DNA of 8,024 nucleotides, from the NCBI GenBank assembly GCA_023228995.1, contig JALOAD010000091.1, forward strand, positions 1 through 8,024, in the 5' to 3' direction. The notes beneath the pieces were generated by a model. That model did not search any database and had not been told where the DNA came from. It was given only the letters and a program-made list of their open reading frames with translations. The translations under genes were made by a program, and so were the position numbers. Below are positions 1-5,934 of the stretch, in pieces. The stretch comes from Candidatus Muiribacterium halophilum (GTDB taxonomy: Bacteria > Muiribacteriota > Muiribacteriia > Muiribacteriales > Muiribacteriaceae). How positions within the stretch are numbered: position 1 is the first letter of the stretch; each line of letters begins with the position of its first letter.

Positions 1-200
1 TGCAAACTATCAACTTCTGTTAAATCTGGTCCATTTGAATTAATTTAAGACAATTTGATTTATCAATATTAATATATGCTGCAGGATATTATAATATGAT
101 GTTATATGATAAATTTAATTATGAAGGTAATATTATTGAATCATCTGAATCTGATATTGATAGAAATATTTTTCCAACAAATTTAGTTTTGAGATATTAA
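1..200 (+). CDS. 3' end of an unrecognised protein, apparent -1 frameshift
   Basis: The 5' end lies outside the window. From base 1 the first frame reads CKLSTSVKSGPFEL and then meets TAA at 46-48. The frame one base back continues without a break as NLRQFDLSILIYAAGYYNM and on to NIFPTNLVLRY, ending at TAA 198-200. The two halves join smoothly if one base is missing near 40-47, so this looks like one gene with a single indel rather than two. No domain is recognised. It is the only clear plus-strand gene on the left side, and a strong hairpin follows 8 bases after its stop. A short gene starting at the ATG at 96 is possible but would leave the coding-like upstream residues unexplained. Confidence 0.45.
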
Positions 201-208
201 AGATTTAC

Positions 209-232
209 AGAAGTTGCCCTCGGGCAACTTCT
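209..232 (+). terminator. GC-rich hairpin, probable terminator
   Basis: AGAAGTTGCCC (209-219) is followed two bases later by its exact reverse complement (222-232), giving a stem of about 10 bp with a CTCG tetraloop in otherwise AT-rich DNA. It starts 8 bases after the TAA of the plus-strand gene, the usual place for an intrinsic terminator. No long T-run follows (only CTTACTTG), so termination could be weak, or the hairpin could mark the boundary of array 1, which begins 25 bases downstream. Confidence 0.5.
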
Positions 233-256
233 TACTTGCAATGGCCTGTGGTAGGC

Positions 257-490
257 TAATTAAGATGACTCAAAATTACAGATACTTACACCTAATCATT
301 ATAATGAAGTTAAAAAATTAATGTTGAAAGATGACTCAAAATTACAGATACTTACACCCACAAGCCAAAAACCCCTATCCTTTAATAAGTTGAAAGAGGA
401 CTCAAAATTACAGATACTTACACCTTTCAGTCTAGCTGACATGTACTAAATACGGTTGAAAGATGACTCAAAATTACAGATACTTACACC
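257..490 (+). CRISPR. CRISPR array 1 (4 repeats, 3 spacers)
   Basis: The 36-nt repeats start with GTTGAAAGATGACTC and end with CAGATACTTACACC. They lie at 257-292, 323-358, 389-424 and 455-490. The three spacers (293-322, 359-388, 425-454) are each exactly 30 nt and unrelated to one another. Repeat 1 is degenerate over its first five bases. Repeat 3 has one T-to-G change (GAAAGAGGACTC). The array shares its repeat with the array at 6659-7222 but in opposite orientation. No cas gene is present. Repeat and spacer lengths fit type II-C, V or VI-B, and the repeat shows little self-pairing, which would fit a tracrRNA-dependent effector, but the type cannot be assigned from the repeat alone. Confidence 0.95.
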
Positions 491-702
491 AGCGGACACA
501 AATATATAGATGTACGGAACATAATGATGTAAATAATATTCAGAAGTATTATCAGAAGTTAGGATATACATTTAATTATGAAAATAGGCTAATGGTAGTT
601 AGTAAAGAAACTACTACAATTGGTACACAATTCTTACCTAAGAGTAAGTCATATTTTTTATATTTTGTTTGTTCACTTCCAGTTGGTCTCATATCACCAT
701 AA
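491..702 (+). pseudogene. Truncated plus-strand coding remnant after array 1
   Basis: Directly after the last repeat of array 1, one frame reads SGHKYIDVRN. A neighbouring frame then carries NDVNNIQKYYQKLGYTF and NYENRLMVVSKE, staying open to TAA at 700-702. The residues look coded (YYQKLGYTF resembles the end of many small enzymes, for example acetyltransferases, but this is too weak to name it). There is no own start: the first ATG in frame is at 463, inside the CRISPR repeat. The downstream half overlaps the opposite-strand remnant, so the true 3' limit is unclear. The likeliest reading is the 3' part of a gene whose 5' end was lost where the array now stands, plus one indel near 520. Confidence 0.3.
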
Positions 703-960
703 ACACACCTTTTAGCTATTACTCTTATTGTGTGTTTGTTGAATTTTTGGATTAACCGTTAATTTCATAGATTCTACTACTATCATAGTTGGAACAGAAA
801 CAGAAAAGGTCAAATCAATCCCAGACATTCTCCAACTTCTGGAGATCTTTCACAATCTACTCCACTACATTTATGTTTATTTTGACATACATCACATAGT
901 TTTTTCTTGGATGGTGTTCAATTATTTGTCCACATTCACAGGTTATTCTATAAACGCCAT
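576..960 (-). pseudogene. Cysteine-rich zinc-ribbon-like protein, multiply frameshifted
   Basis: Read on the minus strand from ATG at 960, a coherent protein appears only if the frame is corrected several times. It reads M-A, then VYRITCECGQIIEHHPRK, then KLCDVCQNKHKCSGVDC and ERSPEVGECLG, then IDLTFSVSVPTMIVVESMK, then HTIRVIAKRCVYGD and MRPTGSEQTKYKKYDLLL. The joins fall at 955-958, at an A6 run (T6 at 900-905), at a G3 run (C3 at 820-822) and at a CA dinucleotide repeat (about 729-737). The CxC, CxxC and CxxxxC groups suggest zinc binding. It would be the last gene of the minus-strand operon, 15 bases after the 976-1401 stop. Uncorrected sequencing error and genuine decay both fit. The part after about 712 is least certain because it overlaps the plus-strand remnant. 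Confidence 0.45.
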
Positions 961-975
961 ATTACATCGCTATGT

Positions 976-1401
976 TTAATTTCGTTCATTTTTCAAGATC
1001 CTTTCTAATTTTTCTTCACGTTGAGCAGGTTTATAACCTTTCAAGTCTTTTATGTTTTTATTATAGTTTTTAATATCGTTTTTGATTGCTTCAATATCAT
1101 CTAATTTATCTTGAATTTTTTCTTTGTTATATTCAATTAATTTTTCAACCATTTCATCTTCTATTTCTTTGGTAAGGTTTTCAATGGTTTGAGTTTTGTA
1201 AATTGCGTTGTGAGAGGATCTAATAAAAATTTCATCAACTTGCTCAGAACCATGACCTGTTATATACCATAGTTCTTTATTTATTCTGAGTTCATCTTTA
1301 TAAAAATTGATTTCAATTTTATGATAATGTTTATAAGCAGACCAAGAATCTGGTTTTTGTTCTTTCTGATCACTTATTATTGTTGTCCTAGTTATCTTCA
1401 T
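976..1401 (-). CDS. Unknown phage protein with coiled coil and C-terminal KLERIL motif
   Basis: Not a recognised family (141 aa). The N-terminal 70 residues are mixed alpha/beta in appearance (IEINFYKDELRINKELWYI). Residues about 75-125 are rich in Lys, Glu, Ile and Leu and look like a long amphipathic or coiled-coil helix. The protein ends in REEKLERIL (128-136) and a short polar tail, the same terminal motif seen in many neighbours. The ATG at 1401 overlaps the stop of the upstream gene by 14 bases, as expected for translational coupling. The cytoplasmic role is unknown; the coiled coil suggests oligomerisation. Confidence 0.8.
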   Translation of the reverse strand: MKITRTTIISDQKEQKPDSWSAYKHYHKIEINFYKDELRINKELWYITGHGSEQVDEIFIRSSHNAIYKTQTIENLTKEIEDEMVEKLIEYNKEKIQDKLDDIEAIKNDIKNYNKNIKDLKGYKPAQREEKLERILKNERN

Positions 1402-1804
1402 CTAATATTCTTTCTATTTTCTTTTCTCTATTTATTTTCTGATATTCTTCACCATAATTTTCTTTTAATTTAGAAAGTGAATCATTTTTGAATTTGATTT
1501 GTTCTGCTACATTTGTATCATATATTTTTTTGAGTGATTGTAATTTTTTCTCGTTACTATTTTCAATATAATTTTTAACTTCGAGTAAATTTTTCCAAAT
1601 AAAATCCGATTGTGAATCAATTGTTTTTTTATCATCGTTATCTACGATTAATAATTTATATTGCCAGTCATTATAACTACCAAATTCCTTACTCATATCA
1701 ACTATTAGACATTTATATAATTTGATTTCTGTATAATATGTATCTATTTTACAATAGAAAACTGAATCATCTATCATAAACTCTGGATTCTTAATTTTAC
1801 TCAT
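1388..1804 (-). CDS. Unknown phage protein with beta-rich N-terminus and C-terminal KIERIL motif
   Basis: 138 aa, no recognised family. Residues about 9-75 alternate hydrophobic and polar residues in a beta-rich pattern (VFYCKIDTYYTEIKLYKCL, then LIVD and YKLLIVDN), resembling a small barrel. The start of the 237-aa protein at 3565-4278 has a similar layout. Residues about 80-125 are a Lys/Glu-rich helix, leading into REKKIERIL (126-134) and DEDN. The stop is TAG, which argues against TAG recoding in this genome. The ATG at 1804 overlaps the upstream zinc-protein stop by 8 bases. Function unknown. Confidence 0.8.
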   Translation of the reverse strand: MSKIKNPEFMIDDSVFYCKIDTYYTEIKLYKCLIVDMSKEFGSYNDWQYKLLIVDNDDKKTIDSQSDFIWKNLLEVKNYIENSNEKKLQSLKKIYDTNVAEQIKFKNDSLSKLKENYGEEYQKINREKKIERILDEDN

Positions 1805-1983
1805 ATCCTAATATTCTTTTTAATTTTTTCAATCTTTCTTCTCTTTTTTGTTCTTTCAAGTCTGTTTTTGTTTGTTTTTTAAAACTTTTTCTACAATCTG
1901 CACAGAAATAATCTAAACAATTGACAGGCTCTCTTAAAGTTCTTTATTCTTAAAAACCAAAATATGTTATATGTTTCTCTCAT
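1797..1983 (-). pseudogene. Small zinc-ribbon protein, one frameshift, C-terminal motif
   Basis: An ATG at 1983 overlaps the TGA of the upstream gene as ATGA, the standard junction in this operon, and reads MRETYNIFWFLRIKNFK. The frame one base on, open after two stops, reads REPVNCLDYFCADCRKSF and continues to REERLKKLKRIL-GYE, stopping at TAA 1797-1799 and overlapping the next gene by 8 bases. Both ends therefore fit the operon perfectly, but one base too many lies between about 1925 and 1950. The repaired protein would be about 61 aa with a C-x5-C-x2-C cluster suited to zinc binding. It could be a real frameshift mutation or an assembly error; the intact junctions favour a recent or artefactual change. 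Confidence 0.6.
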
Positions 1984-2387
1984 TTAATTTTCCTCCAAAA
2001 TTTCTTTGGTAAATGTATATTATGTATTTCTTTGGCATCTTGAAAAAGTGGTGCAATATTTTTGTGTTTATGACCTGCTAAACCACAACCAATTTCTGTT
2101 ACAAGAAATGTGAGTTCAGGATTTTCTTTAGCGAATTCAATAAATCTATCTACATAGACTTTAATTTGTGGAACTGTTAAAGTTCTTCTTATTGAAGAAT
2201 CTTTTGTAGGTATTCCATAGGTTCTACCTTGTAGACCTTCAGCCTGACCCCAGATTGCTCCCCAAGTCAATGCTGTTTTTGCTGCACCTTTACCGTGTTT
2301 ACCACCTTCATTAGATCCAAATACAAATATTTCACCTGGTTCTAATTTAGTGATTTCATCTTCTGTTGTTCTATTATACATAATCAT
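1980..2387 (-). CDS. Macro-domain-like phage protein, A1S_2505 type
   Basis: 135 aa. Residues 18-30 (GEIFVFGSNEGGK) followed by HGKGAAKTA, the stretch GAIWGQAEGLQG-RTYGIPTKD (about 43-63) and the C-terminal FLVTEIGCGLAGHK (about 94-107) match what I recall of the A1S_2505 family of phage non-structural proteins. These have a macro-like fold with a glycine-rich loop that could hold an ADP-ribose or nucleotide ligand. The biochemical role of the family is not established to my knowledge. The length is normal and nothing is missing. The start at 2387 overlaps the upstream stop by 14 bases; the ATG at 2381 is an alternative. It lacks the KLERIL tail common to its neighbours. Confidence 0.75.
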   Translation of the reverse strand: MIMYNRTTEDEITKLEPGEIFVFGSNEGGKHGKGAAKTALTWGAIWGQAEGLQGRTYGIPTKDSSIRRTLTVPQIKVYVDRFIEFAKENPELTFLVTEIGCGLAGHKHKNIAPLFQDAKEIHNIHLPKKFWRKIK

Positions 2388-2622
2388 CTATATTATTTGA
2401 TTCTAAAATAACAAAATCACCGAAATATTTGTCGAATACTCTTATCAATTCGACATAATCTCCTGATTTCATTTCTTCAGTTATTTCAGTTATTTTTTCT
2501 TGATCAAATCCCAATTCATTTCCTAATTGTCCTGCAGCAGCGATCAATACAAAGGCATTACCGTCTGGACCATCTAAGTCAATTACTATTGTTTCGTTCT
2601 TTGTTGTTTTCTTTCTAAACAT
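2374..2622 (-). CDS. Conserved small phage protein of unknown function
   Basis: 82 aa. The core IVIDLDGPDGNAFVLI at 12-27, then AAAGQLGNELG and MKSGDYVELIRVFDKYFGD, matches a type of small protein I recognise from many large phages and prophages, usually annotated as hypothetical. The alternation suggests one beta strand followed by helices. The IDLDG string resembles the start of HAD-like phosphatases, but the protein is far too short and lacks the other motifs, so no enzyme is claimed. One base separates it from the upstream stop at 2624, and it overlaps the macro-like gene by 14 bases. The upstream region is AT-rich without a Shine-Dalgarno site. Confidence 0.8.
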   Translation of the reverse strand: MFRKKTTKNETIVIDLDGPDGNAFVLIAAAGQLGNELGFDQEKITEITEEMKSGDYVELIRVFDKYFGDFVILESNNIDDYV

Positions 2623-2623
2623 A

Positions 2624-2944
2624 TTATTTTATATTGTGTTTAATTATTTGTATTGCGTATAAATATGGTTCGTGTTTATAATCGTTTCTATAATACTTCA
2701 TAAAATCTGTATAGGCTTTATCAACTAAATCTATCATATCTATTAATTGTGTTGTTTTACTATCTTGTAGCCAAATCAAATCATCATTCTGAATTTTATT
2801 AATCTTTTTTACAATTTCAAAAGTTAAATCGTTGAACATTTGATAGAATTCATCATTGTGTTTTAATGGTTCATCAAGTATTCTACACAATTTCTTTTGT
2901 CTCAAAATTTTAGTATTATAGATGTCATTAAATTTCTTCCTCAT
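2624..2944 (-). CDS. Unknown helical protein with N-terminal RQKKLCRIL motif
   Basis: 106 aa, predicted mainly helical, charged, without membrane segments. It carries the recurrent motif near its N-terminus (RQKKLCRIL, residues 15-23) rather than at the C-terminus. The following DEP-L resembles the context in the 7524 gene ([12 protein letters not shown]), suggesting these two share a distinct N-terminal module. The ATG shares one base with the upstream TAA (TAATG), so translation is probably coupled. No family recognised. Confidence 0.75.
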   Translation of the reverse strand: MRKKFNDIYNTKILRQKKLCRILDEPLKHNDEFYQMFNDLTFEIVKKINKIQNDDLIWLQDSKTTQLIDMIDLVDKAYTDFMKYYRNDYKHEPYLYAIQIIKHNIK

Positions 2945-3213
2945 TAAAAATCGTGTTTAATCATACCATTTTCAAGTAGGTAATCTTTGTTACCACTTGT
3001 TTCTCCACAAGAACATCTATGAATGCCTCTATATCCAGAACCTTCTGTAAATCTTTCTTCTTTATCTATTGAAGAATAATTTGCTGTTCCTGATACTGCA
3101 TTATCAAATGCTTTTTGCATTATTTCTGTATATTTATCATCTATTGGTTCAGTTGATTTTTGTTGTGTTGGTTCCATATACAATAAGAACCTTGATTTGT
3201 CGTCTCTATGCAT
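2944..3213 (-). CDS. Small protein with C-terminal CxCG motif
   Basis: 89 aa. The N-terminal 50 residues are polar and low in hydrophobic content. The C-terminal part GYRGIHRCSCGETSGNKDY-LLENGMI resembles a phage domain I recall, in which a CxCG knuckle and an LxNG turn are followed by a histidine-bearing helix. Here the protein stops soon after (IKHDF), so the domain is probably shortened. Two cysteines plus histidines could bind zinc, but a full ligand set is not evident. The start at 3213 overlaps the upstream stop by 8 bases, typical of this operon; Met14 is an alternative. Confidence 0.7.
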   Translation of the reverse strand: MHRDDKSRFLLYMEPTQQKSTEPIDDKYTEIMQKAFDNAVSGTANYSSIDKEERFTEGSGYRGIHRCSCGETSGNKDYLLENGMIKHDF

Positions 3214-3568
3214 CTGTATATCTTTTTGTGTTATTTAATATGTAAATTCTTGTATCATCCCACATTTCGTCTTGTGGATAAGCCATTACAATTGTGTGGT
3301 CATCAATTTCTCCTGTATAAAGTTTTTCACCTTTCATTGAATATGAAGAAACAGTATAACCATAATATTCTCCTTCTTCTAATGCTTCTTCCATAGGCAT
3401 ATTTTCCACGGCAATATAAAGTTCTTCACCATCTAATTGCCATTCATCTTCATCATTCAATTCGATTGGTGAATCATCATAAGAATCGTAACCTATAACA
3501 GACAATACTTTATCTCTTAATTTTTGTTGGGCATCCAACATTTCTTTTATTTCATTAATTCCGTTCAT
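3206..3568 (-). CDS. Acidic protein of unknown function
   Basis: 120 aa and strongly acidic. A short helix (residues 1-25) precedes an Asp/Glu-rich region (about 30-70, including NDEDEWQLDGEELYIAVEN). A probable beta-rich C-terminal part follows (YYGYTVSSYSMKGEKLY, TIVMAYPQD, TRIYILNN). No domain recognised. Acidity of this degree is seen in DNA mimics and charge-rich phage anti-host proteins, but that is only a possibility. The start overlaps the upstream TGA as ATGA. The stop is TAG and overlaps the next gene by 8 bases. Confidence 0.75.
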   Translation of the reverse strand: MNGINEIKEMLDAQQKLRDKVLSVIGYDSYDDSPIELNDEDEWQLDGEELYIAVENMPMEEALEEGEYYGYTVSSYSMKGEKLYTGEIDDHTIVMAYPQDEMWDDTRIYILNNTKRYTDA

Positions 3569-4278
3569 TTTTGTTCGTTTTTCATTTTATTTATTAGTAA
3601 TAATTTTGCTGAAAATTCTTGGTTAATCAAATTGTCTAATTGAGTCATATAATCAATTATTTTTGGTAAGTTTTCATACTCCACATAATTTTGATTAATG
3701 TCTGTGAATTCATCATAGTCAGTGAATTTTCTTTTAGTTAGAAATCTTTGACTTAATCTTAATTCACCAGCAGAACCAAGATAGTAATACTCAAAAAAGC
3801 AACCATTATCAGGATCTTTAATCTTTTCTTCGTAATCATCTTCATCTTCTTTTTCGATGCCACCATGAAAAATATATTCTACGTGGTTCCAACCTTCACC
3901 GTACCCTTCTTGTAAATGATCTGTTTCATCACGTACTTTTCGTTTAATTTTTTCTTCGGTATATCTACTCATTTTGAAATCTTCACAAGTTTCCATGTAT
4001 TTATCCTCTTCATCTGGCGGAGGTGGTTGTTGTCTTTCCATCTGGATACATTCTTCATCACGATATAAACCACCATTCATATGAACGAAACTTGGTGAAT
4101 CACCATCATCATGATCCCAATCAGTCAAAGGTAATCTTGGCAATTGAATACTTAATCTATATGTGTAGTAATCACCTTGTTTACCATCAATAAGTAACAT
4201 TTTATATCTTTTTGGACTGATGCCTTTAAAATCATATTTCACAAATTGTCCTTTTTTATACTTATCAATATTAATCAT
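3565..4278 (-). CDS. Large acidic unknown protein with barrel-like N-terminus
   Basis: 237 aa, the longest gene of the operon. Residues 8-50 (KKGQFVKYDFKGISPKRY, KMLLIDG, YYTYRLSIQLP) have the pattern of a small beta-barrel module and align loosely with the start of the 138-aa protein at 1388-1804. A proline run (QQPPPPDEED, about 84-93) separates this from a charged, aromatic-rich middle (YGEGWNHVEYIFHGG, about 124-138) and a C-terminal helix. Aspartate and glutamate are abundant. No family is recognised and no catalytic motif is visible. It overlaps the upstream gene by 8 bases and the next by ATGA, and lacks the KLERIL tail. Confidence 0.8.
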   Translation of the reverse strand: MINIDKYKKGQFVKYDFKGISPKRYKMLLIDGKQGDYYTYRLSIQLPRLPLTDWDHDDGDSPSFVHMNGGLYRDEECIQMERQQPPPPDEEDKYMETCEDFKMSRYTEEKIKRKVRDETDHLQEGYGEGWNHVEYIFHGGIEKEDEDDYEEKIKDPDNGCFFEYYYLGSAGELRLSQRFLTKRKFTDYDEFTDINQNYVEYENLPKIIDYMTQLDNLINQEFSAKLLLINKMKNEQK

Positions 4279-4756
4279 CTTTTACAATCCTTTCTAATTT
4301 AAGTTCTCTATCAGATTTAACATTTACTTTTATGAGTGGTTGATCTGAATTGTGTAATGGTGGTGTAGAGTGAACATTACCTTGATATTCATCTCCTTCT
4401 TTTGATTGTCTCTCGTTCTCAAAAGTGTGAAGAATCATCTTGTACATTTCATATGCCATATCTGCTTCATTATCCCAACCTATACCGTGGTTTCCGTGTT
4501 TCCATTCATCTGTACCCATATCAGTACCATCAAACATACATTTTTTAATCTCAAACAAAAGTTCTTCTACCTTTTGTCTGTTTTCCATATATTTATCCCA
4601 ATTTTCACCTTCTTTGTATTGTACTCTATTGAGTGTGTGATCAATAGCAGGAACAGTGTGAATATTCATATGACCACATATAATTCTGCTGTGTTGTTCT
4701 AAGGCTTTCGCCATTAGTCTCATTTGTTTTCCTGTAAGTTCAATTGTATATTTCAT
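4271..4756 (-). CDS. Conserved helical phage protein with C-terminal KLERIV motif
   Basis: 161 aa. The N-terminal helix (IELTGKQMRLMAKALEQHS, then RIICGHMN) resembles a family of uncharacterised phage proteins that I recall as starting with an ALE/ALD-x-YSRI-x-x-GQ helix. The middle continues as helices with conserved-looking aromatics (NEADMAYEMYKMILHTF, about 97-113). The last 40 residues are low-complexity and lead to the tag RELKLERIV (150-158) and KDD. The tail thus looks like a linker plus tag appended to a folded domain. The ATG at 4756 overlaps the stop of the frameshifted upstream gene as ATGA. Function unknown. Confidence 0.8.
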   Translation of the reverse strand: MKYTIELTGKQMRLMAKALEQHSRIICGHMNIHTVPAIDHTLNRVQYKEGENWDKYMENRQKVEELLFEIKKCMFDGTDMGTDEWKHGNHGIGWDNEADMAYEMYKMILHTFENERQSKEGDEYQGNVHSTPPLHNSDQPLIKVNVKSDRELKLERIVKDD

Positions 4757-5075
4757 TTCAATATTCTTTCTAATTTCTTATTTCTATAATAGTTTAATTC
4801 AGGTTCTAAATTTTCTGTTGAGCAAACACCATCACCAACAGTTTTTGTGTCATTAACAGCAACAATGTTTTTTTCAAATATGATTTTATCGTATCCGAAA
4901 CTGAATTAGTTATTGCTAACCCTTTTGTGCTTTTACCTTCTTTATCAAGTGTATCAGTTATTTTATCTTTAACTTTTTCAATCAGTTTCTCTAATTGTTC
5001 TTCTGTAATTGAAAAAACACTATTGCTAACATCAGATATATTCAATTCTGATGTCTTTTCTTCAATAGTTTTCAT
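4753..5075 (-). CDS. Unknown protein with -1 frameshift at an A7 run, C-terminal KLERIL motif
   Basis: The start is taken as ATG 5075 (MKTIEEKTSELNIS), which overlaps the upstream stop by 14 bases; an ATG at 5129 would give an unusually long overlap. The zero frame runs to SDTIKSYLKK and then, past an A7 tract (4868-4874 on the plus strand), continues only to TAG at 4806-4808. Shifting back one base at the A7 run gives NIVAVNDTKTVGDGVCSTEN and then NYYRNKKLERILK, ending at TGA 4753-4755, which overlaps the next gene as ATGA. The correct tail and junction show that the shifted product is the intended one, about 107 residues. No family recognised. The shift could be a sequencing undercall, a mutation, or -1 slippage. 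Confidence 0.65.
4868..4874 (-). other. A7 tract where the reading frame must move -1
   Basis: On the minus strand the codons TTG AAA AAA ACA change to AAA AAC ATT if the ribosome slips back one base, or if one A is missing from the sequence. The tract G AAA AAA A can support tandem lysyl-tRNA slippage. No stimulatory stem-loop is obvious downstream in this AT-rich stretch. Confidence 0.45.
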
Positions 5076-5457
5076 AAGTTTCAAAATCCAGCATATCTTT
5101 TGAGAATTGTAATTCGTTTTGTATATCACTGGCTAATTTACCGTTAGTGACAATTATTATATTGTCTCTTTTATTAGGTTTTTGTTTTAATATTCTGTTG
5201 AGTTTAGCTTCTCTTTGAATATTCCTGATTATAGGTATATCATAAAATGAATTGACTTGGGTTTCAGGTAAGTCCCAAGTCAATTTTTGTTGTACTTGAT
5301 TTATTAAATCTTGTCTAAGTTGTGTGTTGAAATATGTTTCATCAGAAACTCTAAACTCATCTGGTTCATTTAACATTTCTCTTGTTTGAGCAAATGTTTG
5401 TCTATATGTTTGTGTTGTTTTATTCTCAATTAAATATTGATTTAAGCCAGGGTACAT
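5062..5457 (-). CDS. Unknown protein with internal REAKLNRIL motif
   Basis: 131 aa, no recognised family. Residues 1-60 are Gln/Asn/Thr-rich and probably helical (LRQDLINQVQQKL at about 48-59). The recurrent motif appears internally as REAKLNRIL (82-90) followed by KQKPNKRDN. A second block of 35-40 residues follows (IIIVTNGKLASDIQNELQF). Because elsewhere the motif closes the protein, this gene may be an older ORF extended by a downstream piece through loss of its stop. The ATG at 5457 lies 6 bases after the stop of the upstream gene; its own TGA overlaps the next start by 14 bases. Confidence 0.75.
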   Translation of the reverse strand: MYPGLNQYLIENKTTQTYRQTFAQTREMLNEPDEFRVSDETYFNTQLRQDLINQVQQKLTWDLPETQVNSFYDIPIIRNIQREAKLNRILKQKPNKRDNIIIVTNGKLASDIQNELQFSKDMLDFETYENY

Positions 5458-5463
5458 TCATAA

Positions 5464-5874
5464 TTAATTGTTTTTTAGAATTATTCTTTCTAGTTTCTTT
5501 TCTCTATTGTGAATTTTTTCATTGTATAACACATCATCACGATAATTTTCAACATAATCGTCATAATCTATTGATTTTCTTAAATGAAATTGAATAGCTA
5601 ACCATCTTGTTTCATCTAATACTCTATCTTCATTCCATCTATCTATGTTATCACCGTAATGAGCAGTATCAAAACCATAAACACCATTTGTTCCATAAGT
5701 AAGACCACCATGTATCCAGACTGGTATATCATCACAGTCAAGACCATAAAATTCATGATTATCGGCTATTCTAACATAACCGTTTCCCCAACCATGTTCT
5801 ATAAGGAAAGATATTTCAGCAGGAAATACCGCTTCTATAATATAATATTCTATGTCTTTATACTTAAATATCAT
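5464..5874 (-). CDS. Conserved phage protein, HGGLTY/GFDTAHYGD family, C-terminal motif
   Basis: 136 aa. After an N-terminal strand pair (MIFKYKDIEYYIIEAVF) come GWGNGYVRIADNHEFYGLD, then WIHGGLTYG (about 53-61), GFDTAHYGD (about 68-76) and a helix with TRWLAIQFHL (about 88-97). I recognise this order from widespread phage and prophage hypothetical proteins. The conserved His and Asp residues suggest metal or ligand binding, but no activity is known to me. The C-terminal REKKLERII (124-132) is an added tag not typical of the family as I recall it. The first 17 codons lie in the 68-bp direct repeat, and an orphan copy of them is found at 7739-7789. Confidence 0.8.
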   Translation of the reverse strand: MIFKYKDIEYYIIEAVFPAEISFLIEHGWGNGYVRIADNHEFYGLDCDDIPVWIHGGLTYGTNGVYGFDTAHYGDNIDRWNEDRVLDETRWLAIQFHLRKSIDYDDYVENYRDDVLYNEKIHNREKKLERIILKNN

Positions 5875-5892
5875 CTATGATTCTATTTATTT
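5825..5892. repeat. 68-bp direct repeat, left copy
   Basis: Identical over 68 bases to 7740-7807, from AATACCGCTTC to TCTATTTATTT, with mismatches on both sides (5824 A against 7739 G; 5893 A against 7808 T). It contains the first 17 codons of the 5464-5874 gene and, upstream of its ATG, a leftover tail reading INRIIDDI-stop. That tail belongs to the zinc-binding gene now at 7779-8024. Confidence 0.95.
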
Positions 5893-5934
5893 AGAATCTG
5901 TTAATTATATGATGTGGGAATTATAAATTAAAAA

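Noticed and set aside
1388-1390. TAG recoding (genetic code 15), known in some huge phages
   Set aside because: TAG ends the genes at 1388 and 3206 at the expected overlap with the next start, and read-through gives no sensible extension.
2374-2622. HAD-like phosphatase from the IDLDG string
   Set aside because: 82 residues, with no further HAD motifs and no typical DxDx(T/V) context.
4406-4702. Plus-strand open frames, hydrophobic and Phe/Ser-rich (also 3208-3396, 5382-5597, 5659-5880, 7405-7593)
   Set aside because: They lie opposite well-supported overlapping operon genes; their composition is what antisense of Lys/Glu-rich genes gives.
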